DNA of 6,461 nt from Vampirovibrionales bacterium (GCA_021299615.1 JAJTHC010000080.1:1-6461), one strand, 5' to 3'; counted from the first letter of the stretch, positions 1-6,083 are shown. A program made the numbers and translations. Notes: generated from the letters alone by a model not told the origin.

Positions 1-854
1 GCATTGTCCACAGGCGGCACATAGACCAGCAACGCCCACGACGTCTGCTTGCGGTGCAAAATCGAGCGAGGGCCGTGCTTAAAGCCTTCATGGTGATACG
101 TCAAGACAGGGCGACTCAACGTTTCCGTCCATTTTAAATGGACTTCATTCAGCACAGGCATCACGGTTTCGGCACCAATCACGGCAATCGCCGTTTCTCG
201 ATCCGACTTCAATAAATCCACCGCTTTTTTCCAAGCAGAATACTCACCTAAAGTACCCAAAACACGCCGTATTTCAAGAGCCAAGCTCTCCAGTTCAGTC
301 GCCAATTCAAGCGTCTGGTTAGGCGTTTGGCACGCCAAGGCTTTGAGCGTAAAGCTTGTGGCGGTAAAGGTTTTGGTGGCGGCGATCGCCTCTTCTTTGC
401 CTGCGTTGAGGTAAAACGGCGTCAAGCCTTGCCAAGCGGAAAGATCCAGCGATTCAGGGTTGGCATTGGTGATTAAAAGTCCTTCCAAATTGCCCCAAGC
501 GGTCTTTGCTTTTTGAATCGAACGCAGTAAAGACGCTGTTTTCCCCGATTGCGAGACGGCAACCACATACGGCGGTAAAGGCACCACATTATTTGCCACC
601 GCCTGCAATTCCCCCAGCGACGCTTCGAGTTCCCACGGATAAAACAAAATGGCTCTTTGGTGGGGATGGGCTTGAATCAAGTTGGTGATTTGCCATTGCA
701 CGGCGTTATAACTAGAGCCTTCCGCCACAAAAATCCACGCTTGCGACGGATTTTGAGGCAATTTAGGCAAGTCCGCCAAATGTGCTTGCAAGGCGTCCAA
801 GACATCCGCTTGTGCCAAGACATCCAACGCTTCAATGAGCTTAGGGGGCGTCAT
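1..854 (-). CDS. SIS-domain phosphosugar isomerase/deaminase, GlmS isomerase-half-like (3' end outside window)
   Basis: The 284 visible codons resemble the C-terminal isomerase half of glucosamine-6-phosphate synthase (GlmS) but lack the N-terminal glutaminase domain and its catalytic Cys. In order I see AEGSSYNAV (about residues 44-52, like the GlmS CGTSYN sugar-phosphate loop), AVSQSGKTASLLR (99-111, like SQSGETADTL) and EEAIAATKTFTATS (154-167, like GVASTKAFT). Further on, E-x-x-L-K-x-x-E within NEVHLKWTE matches the GlmS EGALKLKE catalytic stretch, and FKHGPRS matches ELKHGP. The catalytic Glu, Lys and His equivalents are therefore present. Such stand-alone double-SIS proteins include GlcN-6-P deaminase type II, AgaS and FrlB; it probably acts in the cytosol on an amino or keto sugar phosphate, but the substrate cannot be read from the sequence. 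The start ATG at 854 has an AAGGGG Shine-Dalgarno six bases upstream, inside the preceding gene, which it overlaps by 14 bases. The C-terminus lies beyond base 1. Confidence 0.85.
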   Translation of the reverse strand, partial: MTPPKLIEALDVLAQADVLDALQAHLADLPKLPQNPSQAWIFVAEGSSYNAVQWQITNLIQAHPHQRAILFYPWELEASLGELQAVANNVVPLPPYVVAVSQSGKTASLLRSIQKAKTAWGNLEGLLITNANPESLDLSAWQGLTPFYLNAGKEEAIAATKTFTATSFTLKALACQTPNQTLELATELESLALEIRRVLGTLGEYSAWKKAVDLLKSDRETAIAVIGAETVMPVLNEVHLKWTETLSRPVLTYHHEGFKHGPRSILHRKQTSWALLVYVPPVDN

Positions 855-1386
855 TGGCGTCCCCTTGAGGCTCCGCTTGAGTCGCTTCTGCAGGTGTAAA
901 TGGTGAACGCAAGTGCTTCAAGTAAATAAAACTACTGGTAATTAAGCCCATGCCCACCCCAATGTTGACCAATCCACGAATGAAAATATCGACGTTGAAG
1001 ACGGTCAAACTCAAGCTAATGAGCAACATCACGCCGATGACAATCCAACTACGCAAGGGGTACACATGGATCGGTTTTTGGCGTTCGGTTAGGGCTTCTA
1101 GGCGAATAATGTTACGGATCGACGACTTGTTGAGGATGAACTTGCCTTTCAACATACCCACGAGTAAGGCACCTAGCACGCTAAAGGCAATGACGCTAAA
1201 GGGTTGGTCGACTTGGGCGAGAAACTCGATGCCCCGTTTGCTGAGCATGATGCCCCCCGTCATCCAGATGGCGAAGGCGAGTCGCATCAAGGCGTAACGG
1301 TCGAGTTTAAAGGGAACGATGGCTAAAATCAAGGGAATGACGAGCATAATGGAAAGGCGTGTGAGTGTTTGAGCATCTAGGGGCAT
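841..1386 (-). CDS. Small polytopic inner-membrane protein of unknown function (181 aa)
   Basis: I do not recognise the family. The protein shows about five hydrophobic segments, roughly residues 11-27, 32-48, 62-80, 114-130 and 134-156. A basic, polar stretch (about 80-113, with several Lys and Arg) lies between the third and fourth and is probably cytosolic. The last 20 or so residues are hydrophilic and rich in Ala, Glu and Pro. There is no signal peptide apart from the first membrane segment and no catalytic motif that I can see. The ATG at 1386 is supported by an upstream GAGAGGAAA (complement of 1394-1402). Its stop (841-843) lies within the start region of the SIS gene, so the two are probably translated from one message. 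That hints at a shared process such as cell-envelope or amino-sugar metabolism, but this is inference from context only. Confidence 0.8.
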   Translation of the reverse strand: MPLDAQTLTRLSIMLVIPLILAIVPFKLDRYALMRLAFAIWMTGGIMLSKRGIEFLAQVDQPFSVIAFSVLGALLVGMLKGKFILNKSSIRNIIRLEALTERQKPIHVYPLRSWIVIGVMLLISLSLTVFNVDIFIRGLVNIGVGMGLITSSFIYLKHLRSPFTPAEATQAEPQGDANDAP

Positions 1387-1466
1387 GGGGATGTTTCCTC
1401 TCTATAATTGGGATGCTCTTATTATTCCACAAAAATAGAAATCGGACTATCTTGTGTGTGACATCC

Positions 1467-1560
1467 TGTCCCCCCTCCTAATTTCAGGAGGGCAAAAAAC
1501 CTTTTCATTCACGAAGTGAATCTTCACCTTTAGGAAGGAGAGGTTGGGAGAGGAAACCAA
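1467..1560. repeat. Composite palindromic intergenic repeat, copy A
   Basis: The stretch opens with a GC-rich palindrome: CCCTCCT (1473-1479), a six-base loop, then AGGAGGG (1486-1492). Bases 1467-1492 match 6084-6109 at 25 of 26 positions, so this is a dispersed repeat, not chance. It continues with a small hairpin ATTCAC-GAA-GTGAAT (1507-1521). A purine-rich stretch follows (1529-1558, TTTAGGAAGGAGAGGTTGGG then AGAGGAAACC) that looks like a diverged version of the segment after the palindrome at 6101-6128. There is no U-tract placed to make it an intrinsic terminator, and no convincing reading frame. Confidence 0.65.
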
Positions 1561-1613
1561 CGGTTTTCTTTCCCAAAAGAAAAAGTTTACTTTTTCGACT
1601 TGAAGGGGGAATT

Positions 1614-1674
1614 TTCAAGGGGGGACGAAGGGGAGGAGAAACGTAATACGTCCTCCCCTTCGTCCCCCCTTGAA
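1614..1674. repeat. Perfect 24-bp inverted repeat with 13-base loop
   Basis: Bases 1614-1637 (starting TTCAAGGGGGG, ending GGGGAGGA) are the exact reverse complement of 1651-1674. The 13-base loop (1638-1650) contains ACGTA and TACGT, which can pair further. Neither strand carries a T-run directly after the stem, so an ordinary intrinsic terminator is unlikely. A related fragment, CTTGAAGGGGGAA at 1599-1611, precedes it, suggesting a decayed tandem or nested copy. In RNA this would be an extremely stable hairpin between trpE and the membrane-protein gene on the minus strand. It could be a small non-autonomous element (MITE- or REP-like) or a processing/stability hairpin. Confidence 0.85.
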
Positions 1675-1856
1675 CCGCCTTTAGAGGTGTTTCGGAGAAT
1701 TGCCCCATTAATAGACAAGCTATAATGTAGACCGCCTGTGGCGGTTTGGCGGAGCAAAGGTCTCTGATGACGAGCAGCTAAAGAAAGAAACGAGAAATCC
1801 AAAAACAGGTAATCTTAAGATGCCACTTATTGAATATAAAATAAACCTTCCGAACC
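1675..1856. other. Gene-free remainder of the trpE-downstream intergenic region
   Basis: I see no credible gene here. It contains a short GC hairpin, ACCGCC-TGT-GGCGGT (1731-1745), followed by another GGCGG (1748-1752), and a perfect 10-bp palindrome ATCTTAAGAT (1812-1821) about 36 bases downstream of the trpE stop. A TATAAT lies on the plus strand at 1721-1726, with only a poor -35 match (TTGCCC at 1700-1705, 15-base spacer). No clear intrinsic terminator for trpE is visible. Confidence 0.4.
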
Positions 1857-3317
1857 CTAATGAGTCGCCCAACGCAAAGCCACCAACACACTCCGAGCCT
1901 TGTTGAGTGTTTCTTCATATTCCAATTCAGGCACTGAATCATAGACGATCCCTGCCCCTGCTTGCACATGAGCCACACCATCCTTAATCAACGCGGAACG
2001 AATGGCAATGCAACTTTGCAAGTTGCCTTTCACATCAAAGTAACCGACGGCACCAGCGTAAATGCCACGGCGATCAGGCTCCAGCGTCGCCAAATGTTGC
2101 ATGGCTCGAATCTTCGGTGCACCACTTACCGTCCCACGAGGCAACACGGTTTTTAAGACATCAAAGGCATCTTTACTCGGATCTTTCTTCCCCTTGATTT
2201 CGGTCGCCAGATGCATGACATGCGTGTAATAATGCACTTGAGCGAGTTCGCCCACTTCAATCGTCCCCACTTGGCAGAGCCGTCCTAAATCGTTGCGAGC
2301 CAAGTCCACCAGCATTTTATGCTCGGCGAGTTCTTTCGCATCGGCTTGCAATTCTTTGGCAAGGCGTGCATCGTCTTCCGCATTTTCGCCACGCTTACGA
2401 GTCCCTGCCAAGGCTCGCAATAACACGGTATCGCCTTGCAGTTCGACGAACGTTTCAGGCGACGATCCGACATACCAAAAGCCGTCGTATTTCAGGATAT
2501 ACGCATAGGGCGACGGATTGAGCGACACCAGCGTACGATAGGCATCGAGCGGCTCAGCCGTGTAGCTTCGGCTAAAGCGTTGAGCCAGCACAATTTGAAA
2601 GACTTCGCCTTCTTCAATCAGGGCTTTGCACGCCAAGACTTTCGCCAAAAAGTCCGCCTTTTCGATGTTAGAGCCTACCCCTTCCATGGGGTCTTCTTTC
2701 GCCAAACCTGCCACCAACGGCAGGGGATCCAGCGGAAAAGGGAATTTCAAGGCATGGCAGACTTCTCCCCATACACGAGCGTTGGCTTCATCGTCTTGCA
2801 ATAAGCTCACCGAGCTGAGCGTGCGGGTGAGGTGATCGAACACCAGCACATGACTGTAAAAGCCATAGGCGACATCAGGCACATTCAAGGGGTCGCTGGC
2901 TTGCATGGGGATGGCTTCGTTGTGTTGCACGGCATTGTAGCCTGTGTAGCCAAACCATCCGCCGAGGGCAGGCAGGGTGCTTTCTTTTTGGAGTTCTTCA
3001 AGGGTGAAGCCGTTTTCCGCCAGCCAACTTGCTTGAGCCTCACGCATCCATTGCCACGGGTTGTCGCATTCAAAGACCTCAATTTCTTCGGTATGCTGGT
3101 TAATCAAGGTAGCGAATCCGTCTTTCACGCTGAAGGACAGGTAAGGTCTCCATGCCAAGAACGAAAAACGAGCCAAGCGTGTGTCGGCATCGGTGCTTTC
3201 AAGCAAGACGGCTTGCGTGCAGTGGTGGCTTAGGGTGTTGAAAATTTGCAACGGCGTTGTCACATCGGTGAGGCATTGATGCACGCTAATTTTAGATTTG
3301 TGGCGTTGGGCAGACAT
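1857..3317 (-). CDS. trpE: Anthranilate synthase component I
   Basis: This is the large subunit of anthranilate synthase, which converts chorismate to anthranilate in the first committed step of tryptophan synthesis, with ammonia supplied by the TrpG glutaminase. At 486 residues it has the normal length. The N-terminal domain carries the tryptophan-feedback element LLES (38-41), and NPSPY (267-271) belongs to the same regulatory site. The chorismate-binding domain (about 215-480) shows SSPE (285-288), LAGTRKRG (303-310), EHKMLVDLARNDLG (332-345), HVMHL (366-370), LPRGTVSGAPKIRAM (392-406) and AGAGIVYDSVPELEYEET (453-470). Ala at 304 before GTRKRG, where PabB has a Lys, favours TrpE over aminodeoxychorismate synthase. 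The ATG at 3317 has AAGGAT (complement of 3325-3330) eight to nine bases upstream. No trpG, trpD or trpC lies beside it, so the gene appears detached from an operon. The catalytic set looks intact and feedback inhibition is expected. Confidence 0.96.
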   Translation of the reverse strand: MSAQRHKSKISVHQCLTDVTTPLQIFNTLSHHCTQAVLLESTDADTRLARFSFLAWRPYLSFSVKDGFATLINQHTEEIEVFECDNPWQWMREAQASWLAENGFTLEELQKESTLPALGGWFGYTGYNAVQHNEAIPMQASDPLNVPDVAYGFYSHVLVFDHLTRTLSSVSLLQDDEANARVWGEVCHALKFPFPLDPLPLVAGLAKEDPMEGVGSNIEKADFLAKVLACKALIEEGEVFQIVLAQRFSRSYTAEPLDAYRTLVSLNPSPYAYILKYDGFWYVGSSPETFVELQGDTVLLRALAGTRKRGENAEDDARLAKELQADAKELAEHKMLVDLARNDLGRLCQVGTIEVGELAQVHYYTHVMHLATEIKGKKDPSKDAFDVLKTVLPRGTVSGAPKIRAMQHLATLEPDRRGIYAGAVGYFDVKGNLQSCIAIRSALIKDGVAHVQAGAGIVYDSVPELEYEETLNKARSVLVALRWATH

Positions 3318-3353
3318 GGGGGGTATCCTTCGGCGTTTGTGGATTCGTCTTTC

Positions 3354-3362
3354 ATCTTAGCA
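3354..3362 (-). promoter_or_regulatory. Probable extended -10 promoter of trpE
   Basis: On the minus strand the sequence reads TGCTAAGAT: a TG-N extended element followed by TAAGAT (five of six matches to TATAAT). No good -35 hexamer is found 17 bases upstream, which is acceptable for an extended -10 promoter. Transcription would start near 3347, giving a leader of about 30 bases. That is too short for a leader-peptide attenuator or a T-box, so trpE here is more likely controlled by a repressor or only by feedback inhibition of the enzyme. Confidence 0.45.
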
Positions 3363-3383
3363 CGAAAGCTTGCTTTTTTGTTT

Positions 3384-3395
3384 TTATAGCTATAA
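3384..3395. promoter_or_regulatory. 12-bp palindrome in the divergent intergenic region
   Basis: TTATAGCTATAA is a perfect palindrome in an AT-rich stretch between trpE and the divergent unknown gene. It overlaps a plus-strand TATAAT (3391-3396) and lies 22 bases upstream of the trpE extended -10. It could be a regulator-binding site or just AT-rich promoter DNA; nothing identifies a regulator. Confidence 0.25.
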
Positions 3396-3443
3396 TTTTT
3401 ATGTTCTTATGATTTTATAGGATCTATTATGATTACAATGTAA

Positions 3444-3458
3444 ATGAGGATACCTCAT
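3444..3458 (+). promoter_or_regulatory. Hairpin enclosing the only Shine-Dalgarno of the plus-strand gene
   Basis: ATGAGG (3444-3449), a three-base loop ATA, then CCTCAT (3453-3458) form a six-pair stem immediately before the ATG at 3462. The GAGG in the left arm is the only Shine-Dalgarno-like sequence for that start and would be hidden when the stem forms. Its 12-base distance to the ATG is longer than usual. An in-frame ATG at 3444 also exists but has no ribosome-binding site of its own. Confidence 0.35.
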
Positions 3459-3461
3459 ATA

Positions 3462-3545
3462 ATGAAATTGAGTAATACACTCTCTCCAGTGGGATCTCTT
3501 ACCAATAATAAAGCAAGTCAAGTCAAGTCAAAATACTCAGCGTGA
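3462..3545 (+). pseudogene. Out-of-frame N-terminal part of the downstream unknown protein (27 codons)
   Basis: From ATG 3462 the frame reads MKLSNTLSPVGSLTNNKASQ, then VKSKYSA, and stops at TGA 3543-3545. The next long frame, which continues to 4278, is open from 3472 but contains no ATG or GTG near a Shine-Dalgarno, so this piece supplies the natural start and they are best read as one split gene. The frame change falls at the CAAGT tract (3514-3531). One more five-base unit would give ...NKASQVKSSQNTQRDGNVEL..., joining both parts without a stop. As sequenced, only the short peptide would be translated from this ATG. Loss of one base or gain of two within the tract would also restore the frame, so sequencing error remains possible. 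Confidence 0.6.
3514..3531 (+). repeat. Pentanucleotide tandem tract, 3.6 copies of CAAGT, at the frame break
   Basis: The tract reads CAAGTCAAGTCAAGTCAA. A five-base unit is not a multiple of three, so each gain or loss changes the reading frame. With the present copy number the start at 3462 is out of frame with the main coding region; gaining one copy or losing two puts them in frame. This is the arrangement of a slipped-strand contingency locus, although so few copies would mutate slowly. Confidence 0.8.
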
Positions 3546-3564
3546 CGGTAACGTTGAGCTTGTT

Positions 3565-4278
3565 TTGAAAACAGTTGGAGGCACATTGGGCTTCAATAAG
3601 TTCGCCAATGCCTTGCTCGAAAACCCTTTAAAAAACCCTCGAAATACTCATGTCGTTGAAGGTTTTATCAAAGAAGAAGAAGATCTTATTGTCGATGTAT
3701 TCGGTCAAAGTTTCAAAACTAAAGACGCGATTCGCTCTGAGTTTCATGCCCCTCAAAAGCAGGGCGTTTATGATACAGGTTATAGAGCTAGACACCCTCA
3801 ACAAATCGAAAGCAACCATAAGCGTTTTGCGTGGTTAAATACGCTCGGTGCTAATGCTCATAATGGTAAAGAAGGTTTTGTTAATGACAACTTCCGTAAA
3901 AGCCTTAATCAAGAGCTTGCCACAATAGGTGACTTGCTAAACGGATACAATCAAGAAGGTTTCCTAACTGATAAAACAGGTCGACGCATTACCGATATGC
4001 ACTTGGAGATTCAAGGTGTGGGAAAAAGCTCTCTTTCAAGAGGAATCAAGCATGACATTCAAGCACTTGAAATCCCCAAAGATGGTTTAGTTCACATCGA
4101 TTCTAAAGGTGTTAGAGTTCAAGAAGCCCCTCAAAATGATAAAAACGATGAATTGCCTACGTTAATTGTGCCTCTTTATATGCCTAAGCGTAAAGAAGAA
4201 CAAGCACTAGACATTCATCCTTCAACAGTTATCAAAGGGCTTGATGAACTCATGGTACAAATGGGTCAAAAACTCTAA
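3565..4278 (+). CDS. Unknown soluble protein, main reading frame (about 237 aa; true start likely 3462 after frame correction)
   Basis: I do not recognise the family. The frame is open from 3472; the first usable codon is TTG 3565, but it has no Shine-Dalgarno, so I think the real N-terminus is the split piece at 3462, which would give 273 residues with one extra CAAGT unit. The protein is hydrophilic, with no membrane segment or signal peptide. It has charged patches such as FIKEEEDLIVDVFG and ends with LPTLIVPLYMPKRKEEQ, then a short helix-like tail. A short GVGKSS segment resembles half of a P-loop but lacks the usual Gly spacing, so I do not call a nucleotide site. The gene is visibly more AT-rich than trpE and the SIS gene, which may mean foreign origin or weak constraint. 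It is transcribed away from trpE and is followed by a good terminator. Coding conservation beyond the frame break suggests the break is recent or reversible. Confidence 0.65.
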   Translation: MKTVGGTLGFNKFANALLENPLKNPRNTHVVEGFIKEEEDLIVDVFGQSFKTKDAIRSEFHAPQKQGVYDTGYRARHPQQIESNHKRFAWLNTLGANAHNGKEGFVNDNFRKSLNQELATIGDLLNGYNQEGFLTDKTGRRITDMHLEIQGVGKSSLSRGIKHDIQALEIPKDGLVHIDSKGVRVQEAPQNDKNDELPTLIVPLYMPKRKEEQALDIHPSTVIKGLDELMVQMGQKL

Positions 4279-4295
4279 GTTCGTTGATTTTTTCC

Positions 4296-4333
4296 AAAAC
4301 CACCTTTCTTTTTCTGTAGAAGGGTGGTTTTTT
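4296..4333 (+). terminator. Rho-independent terminator of the unknown plus-strand gene
   Basis: A 13-pair stem forms between AAAACCACCTTTC (4296-4308) and GAAGGGTGGTTTT (4319-4331), with one G-T wobble and a 10-base loop, followed by a run of six T (4328-4333). It begins 17 bases after the stop at 4278. In the minus direction the T-run is only four bases, so it works best on the plus strand. Confidence 0.88.
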
Positions 4334-4405
4334 CACAGCTTTCTATAAAAAGGCTACGCACGGCGTTTGATACCATTTAAACGATTGAATAGCGTATAGG
4401 TGGAT

Positions 4406-4551
4406 TCTAGGAGCCTAGACTCGCAGATGGGCGAGGTGTACACAAACGTACATAAGCACATCGAGAACCCGAGCGACAACGAAGAGACAAGTACAGAAAA
4501 TTATAAACTTGTCTATAGCACTTAAACGATCTTCAATCGTTTAAGTGCTAT
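4406..4551. other. Run of adjacent hairpins: candidate structured RNA or decayed mobile-element end
   Basis: Between the terminator at 4333 and the gene ending at 4541 there is no convincing coding sequence, yet short inverted repeats follow one another almost without gaps. They are TCTAG/CTAGA (4406-4410/4415-4419), CTCGC/GCGAG (4420-4424/4431-4435), TGTAC/GTACA (4437-4441/4448-4452), AGACAAGT/ACTTGTCT (4485-4492/4507-4514) and the 16-bp stem 4515-4551. TTAAACGAT occurs at 4377-4385 and 4522-4530, and its complement at 4536-4544, so an alternative fold exists. Subterminal hairpins are typical of IS200/IS605 ends and of TnpB-associated guide RNAs, and riboswitch-like RNAs also look like this, but I find no transposase or TnpB remnant. 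No clear promoter is visible on either strand. I could not match it to a known RNA class. Confidence 0.35.
4515..4551 (-). terminator. Perfect 16-bp hairpin overlapping the stop codon of the 494-aa gene
   Basis: Bases 4515-4530 (ATAGCACTTAAACGAT) pair perfectly with 4536-4551 around the loop CTTCA. The right arm contains the TAA stop (4541-4543) and the last codons of the minus-strand gene. Read on the minus strand, the stem is followed by AGACAAGTTTATAATTTT, only moderately T-rich, so it is a weak or atypical terminator or a 3'-end-protecting hairpin. On the plus strand CTTTTT comes only some seven bases after the stem. Confidence 0.5.
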
Positions 4552-6025
4552 TAGGAGGCTTTTTAACAGACAAGTCTAGCCCCTTATACCCAAAGGTCTG
4601 CTTAGTCAAAGGCTTTAAACGAATATCGAAGGAAAGCATGAAGGCATCCCCGAGGAAGCGAGCAAAGCCATTAAACGGCGGAGGCACAATCGAGGTGCCA
4701 AATTGCATTAAGGTGGCAAAACCTCCATTGGCGAGTGTGGCATAGGTTTCATTGAAGAGGTTATGTAAAAACCAAACGAATCCCTTTTTCGGATCCAAAC
4801 ACTGGGCAATATCAAACATGGAACGTAACGCCATGCCATCCACGTCATGCCAGACTTTTAGGAGCATCCCCAAGTCTTTGTGAGCAAATAAATCGAAGAA
4901 GGTTTTGTACAATGCCAAGCGAACGGCGGTTTGCTTTTCATGGCGAGAAAGAAGGTGCAGGTATTCTCTAAACGTGGCGTCGTCCTTCTGTAGCAGAGGT
5001 AAAGGCGTTTTAAGCCCTTTGTTTTTCTGTTCAATGGCACGATTCAACATCGTCACATGCCGTTGAAACGCTTGCCCATGACTCAGTTTTAGATCTTCCA
5101 TATCGCCTTTAGGATTCGTTCTAAAGTAAAGATCTTTGGCTTGAGAAAGGGCTTTGGCTTTGGCGTCTAAAACCGCCCCAAACACAGGGATGTTACTAAT
5201 CCAGCTGTCGACTTGATCCAAGGTGCCACGTTTACCGTCTACTTTAGGAACAAATGCCAAGAAAATAGGGGTACTGGTCACCCAACGAACAGGGGCAAAA
5301 TGCAGAAAGGCGTTAATCCCACGAGCCAAGAAGGGCATGTCTTCCTTTTGTTGAAAGTGAAAGGCTAGCATCGGGCGAGCCTGTTGAGAAAGAGGCTTAT
5401 GCTTAGCATAGTGAAGGGTGTTCTGGTAACGGGCTAGGGCTTTTTTCATCAAGGCATCGTGCTTTTGATTTTTTTCACCTTTTTCGTAAGGAGGCACCGC
5501 ATCAAATAAGCCCAACCAATGCCCGCCTAAGTGGTTGACTTGCTTTAAAAAGTATTCGTACTTGCTTCGATACTTTTCTTTGCCTTTAATCACCGTAGTA
5601 CCAAGTTCGCGGTAAGCTTTTTCGTCGAGAAATAAGCCTGAAAAATCAGCTCTATTGAAGTTCATCAGGATTTCTGTACTAACCGAAGGTGTAGGGGGAT
5701 GTTCCATCACATCTTTCATCAATTCTTTAGCAAGTAAGCCCCCTCCGTAGCTAATGCCCATGCCACCCAGCACCAAGGGCCAAGTCATTACATTGTAAAC
5801 GCTTGCCCCTGAAGCGGTTGAAAGCCCAATCGGCACGCCAAATTTAAGAAAAGTTGCCGTGAGTAGTTTGCTTTGTTGTGCCAAGTCTTTGGGATTAAGC
5901 CCACTGCGTTGCAACGCCTTGGGCGTTGGGGATGCAATAGGAGCTGGGAAAGACGATATTTTTTGCATAAAACTGTTATTATTGTGCCTTTGGGCATCCG
6001 TGGGGACAAGGGAACTCATCCGCAT
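4541..6025 (-). CDS. Unknown protein with an N-terminal hydrophobic, glycine-rich segment (494 aa)
   Basis: I do not recognise the family. The first 50 residues are polar and rich in Ser, Pro and Asn. Two hydrophobic stretches follow, about 53-72 and 78-98, the second rich in glycine (LGGMGISYGGGLLAKELM), which may form a membrane hairpin. Further moderately hydrophobic stretches lie at 250-260, 412-420 and 430-466, the last with a PPP turn at 448-450. The middle (300-400) is mostly charged and probably helical. No catalytic motif stands out. Possible starts are ATG 6025, 6019 and 5968 (residue 20); none has a close Shine-Dalgarno (AAGGA lies about 20 bases before 6025), so the start is uncertain and the sequence from MQKISSFPAP onward is the safest part. 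It is alone on its strand and convergent with the split gene at 3462-4278. Membrane association is inferred from hydrophobicity only. Confidence 0.75.
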   Translation of the reverse strand: MRMSSLVPTDAQRHNNNSFMQKISSFPAPIASPTPKALQRSGLNPKDLAQQSKLLTATFLKFGVPIGLSTASGASVYNVMTWPLVLGGMGISYGGGLLAKELMKDVMEHPPTPSVSTEILMNFNRADFSGLFLDEKAYRELGTTVIKGKEKYRSKYEYFLKQVNHLGGHWLGLFDAVPPYEKGEKNQKHDALMKKALARYQNTLHYAKHKPLSQQARPMLAFHFQQKEDMPFLARGINAFLHFAPVRWVTSTPIFLAFVPKVDGKRGTLDQVDSWISNIPVFGAVLDAKAKALSQAKDLYFRTNPKGDMEDLKLSHGQAFQRHVTMLNRAIEQKNKGLKTPLPLLQKDDATFREYLHLLSRHEKQTAVRLALYKTFFDLFAHKDLGMLLKVWHDVDGMALRSMFDIAQCLDPKKGFVWFLHNLFNETYATLANGGFATLMQFGTSIVPPPFNGFARFLGDAFMLSFDIRLKPLTKQTFGYKGLDLSVKKPPNST

Positions 6026-6083
6026 AAAGGCGTGTGCAGGAATCCTTGTGCTATTAGTGTTTTAAAAAGTTATATAGTGGCTT

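Noticed and set aside
382..389. GCGATCGC, the cyanobacterial HIP1 octamer, within the SIS gene
   Set aside because: A single copy in 6.5 kb is no enrichment, so it says nothing reliable about lineage.
1404..1432. A minus-strand TTGTGG-17-AATTAT promoter for the membrane-protein gene
   Set aside because: Its predicted start, near 1397, would cut into the Shine-Dalgarno at 1394-1402, so it is unlikely to be the working promoter.
1505..1802. Short minus-strand reading frames over the GC-rich repeats downstream of trpE
   Set aside because: They translate palindromic repeat DNA, lack start signals and overlap one another in different frames.
3391..3463. Perfect TATAAT hexamers on the plus strand at 3391-3396 and 3458-3463 as promoters of the split gene
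   Set aside because: Neither has a good -35 at 16-18 bases, and the second overlaps the start codon. One may still function, but I cannot support either.
4021..4035. GVGKSS as a nucleotide-binding P-loop in the split gene
   Set aside because: The required GxxxxGK[ST] spacing is missing, and there is no preceding beta-strand or Walker B motif.
4427..4525. A 32-codon plus-strand reading frame (MGEVYTNVHKHIENPSDNEE...) in the hairpin run
   Set aside because: It has no Shine-Dalgarno or promoter, runs through several inverted repeats, and its stop lies in the 16-bp hairpin arm. It could be a fragment of a lost gene, but I cannot match it to any family.
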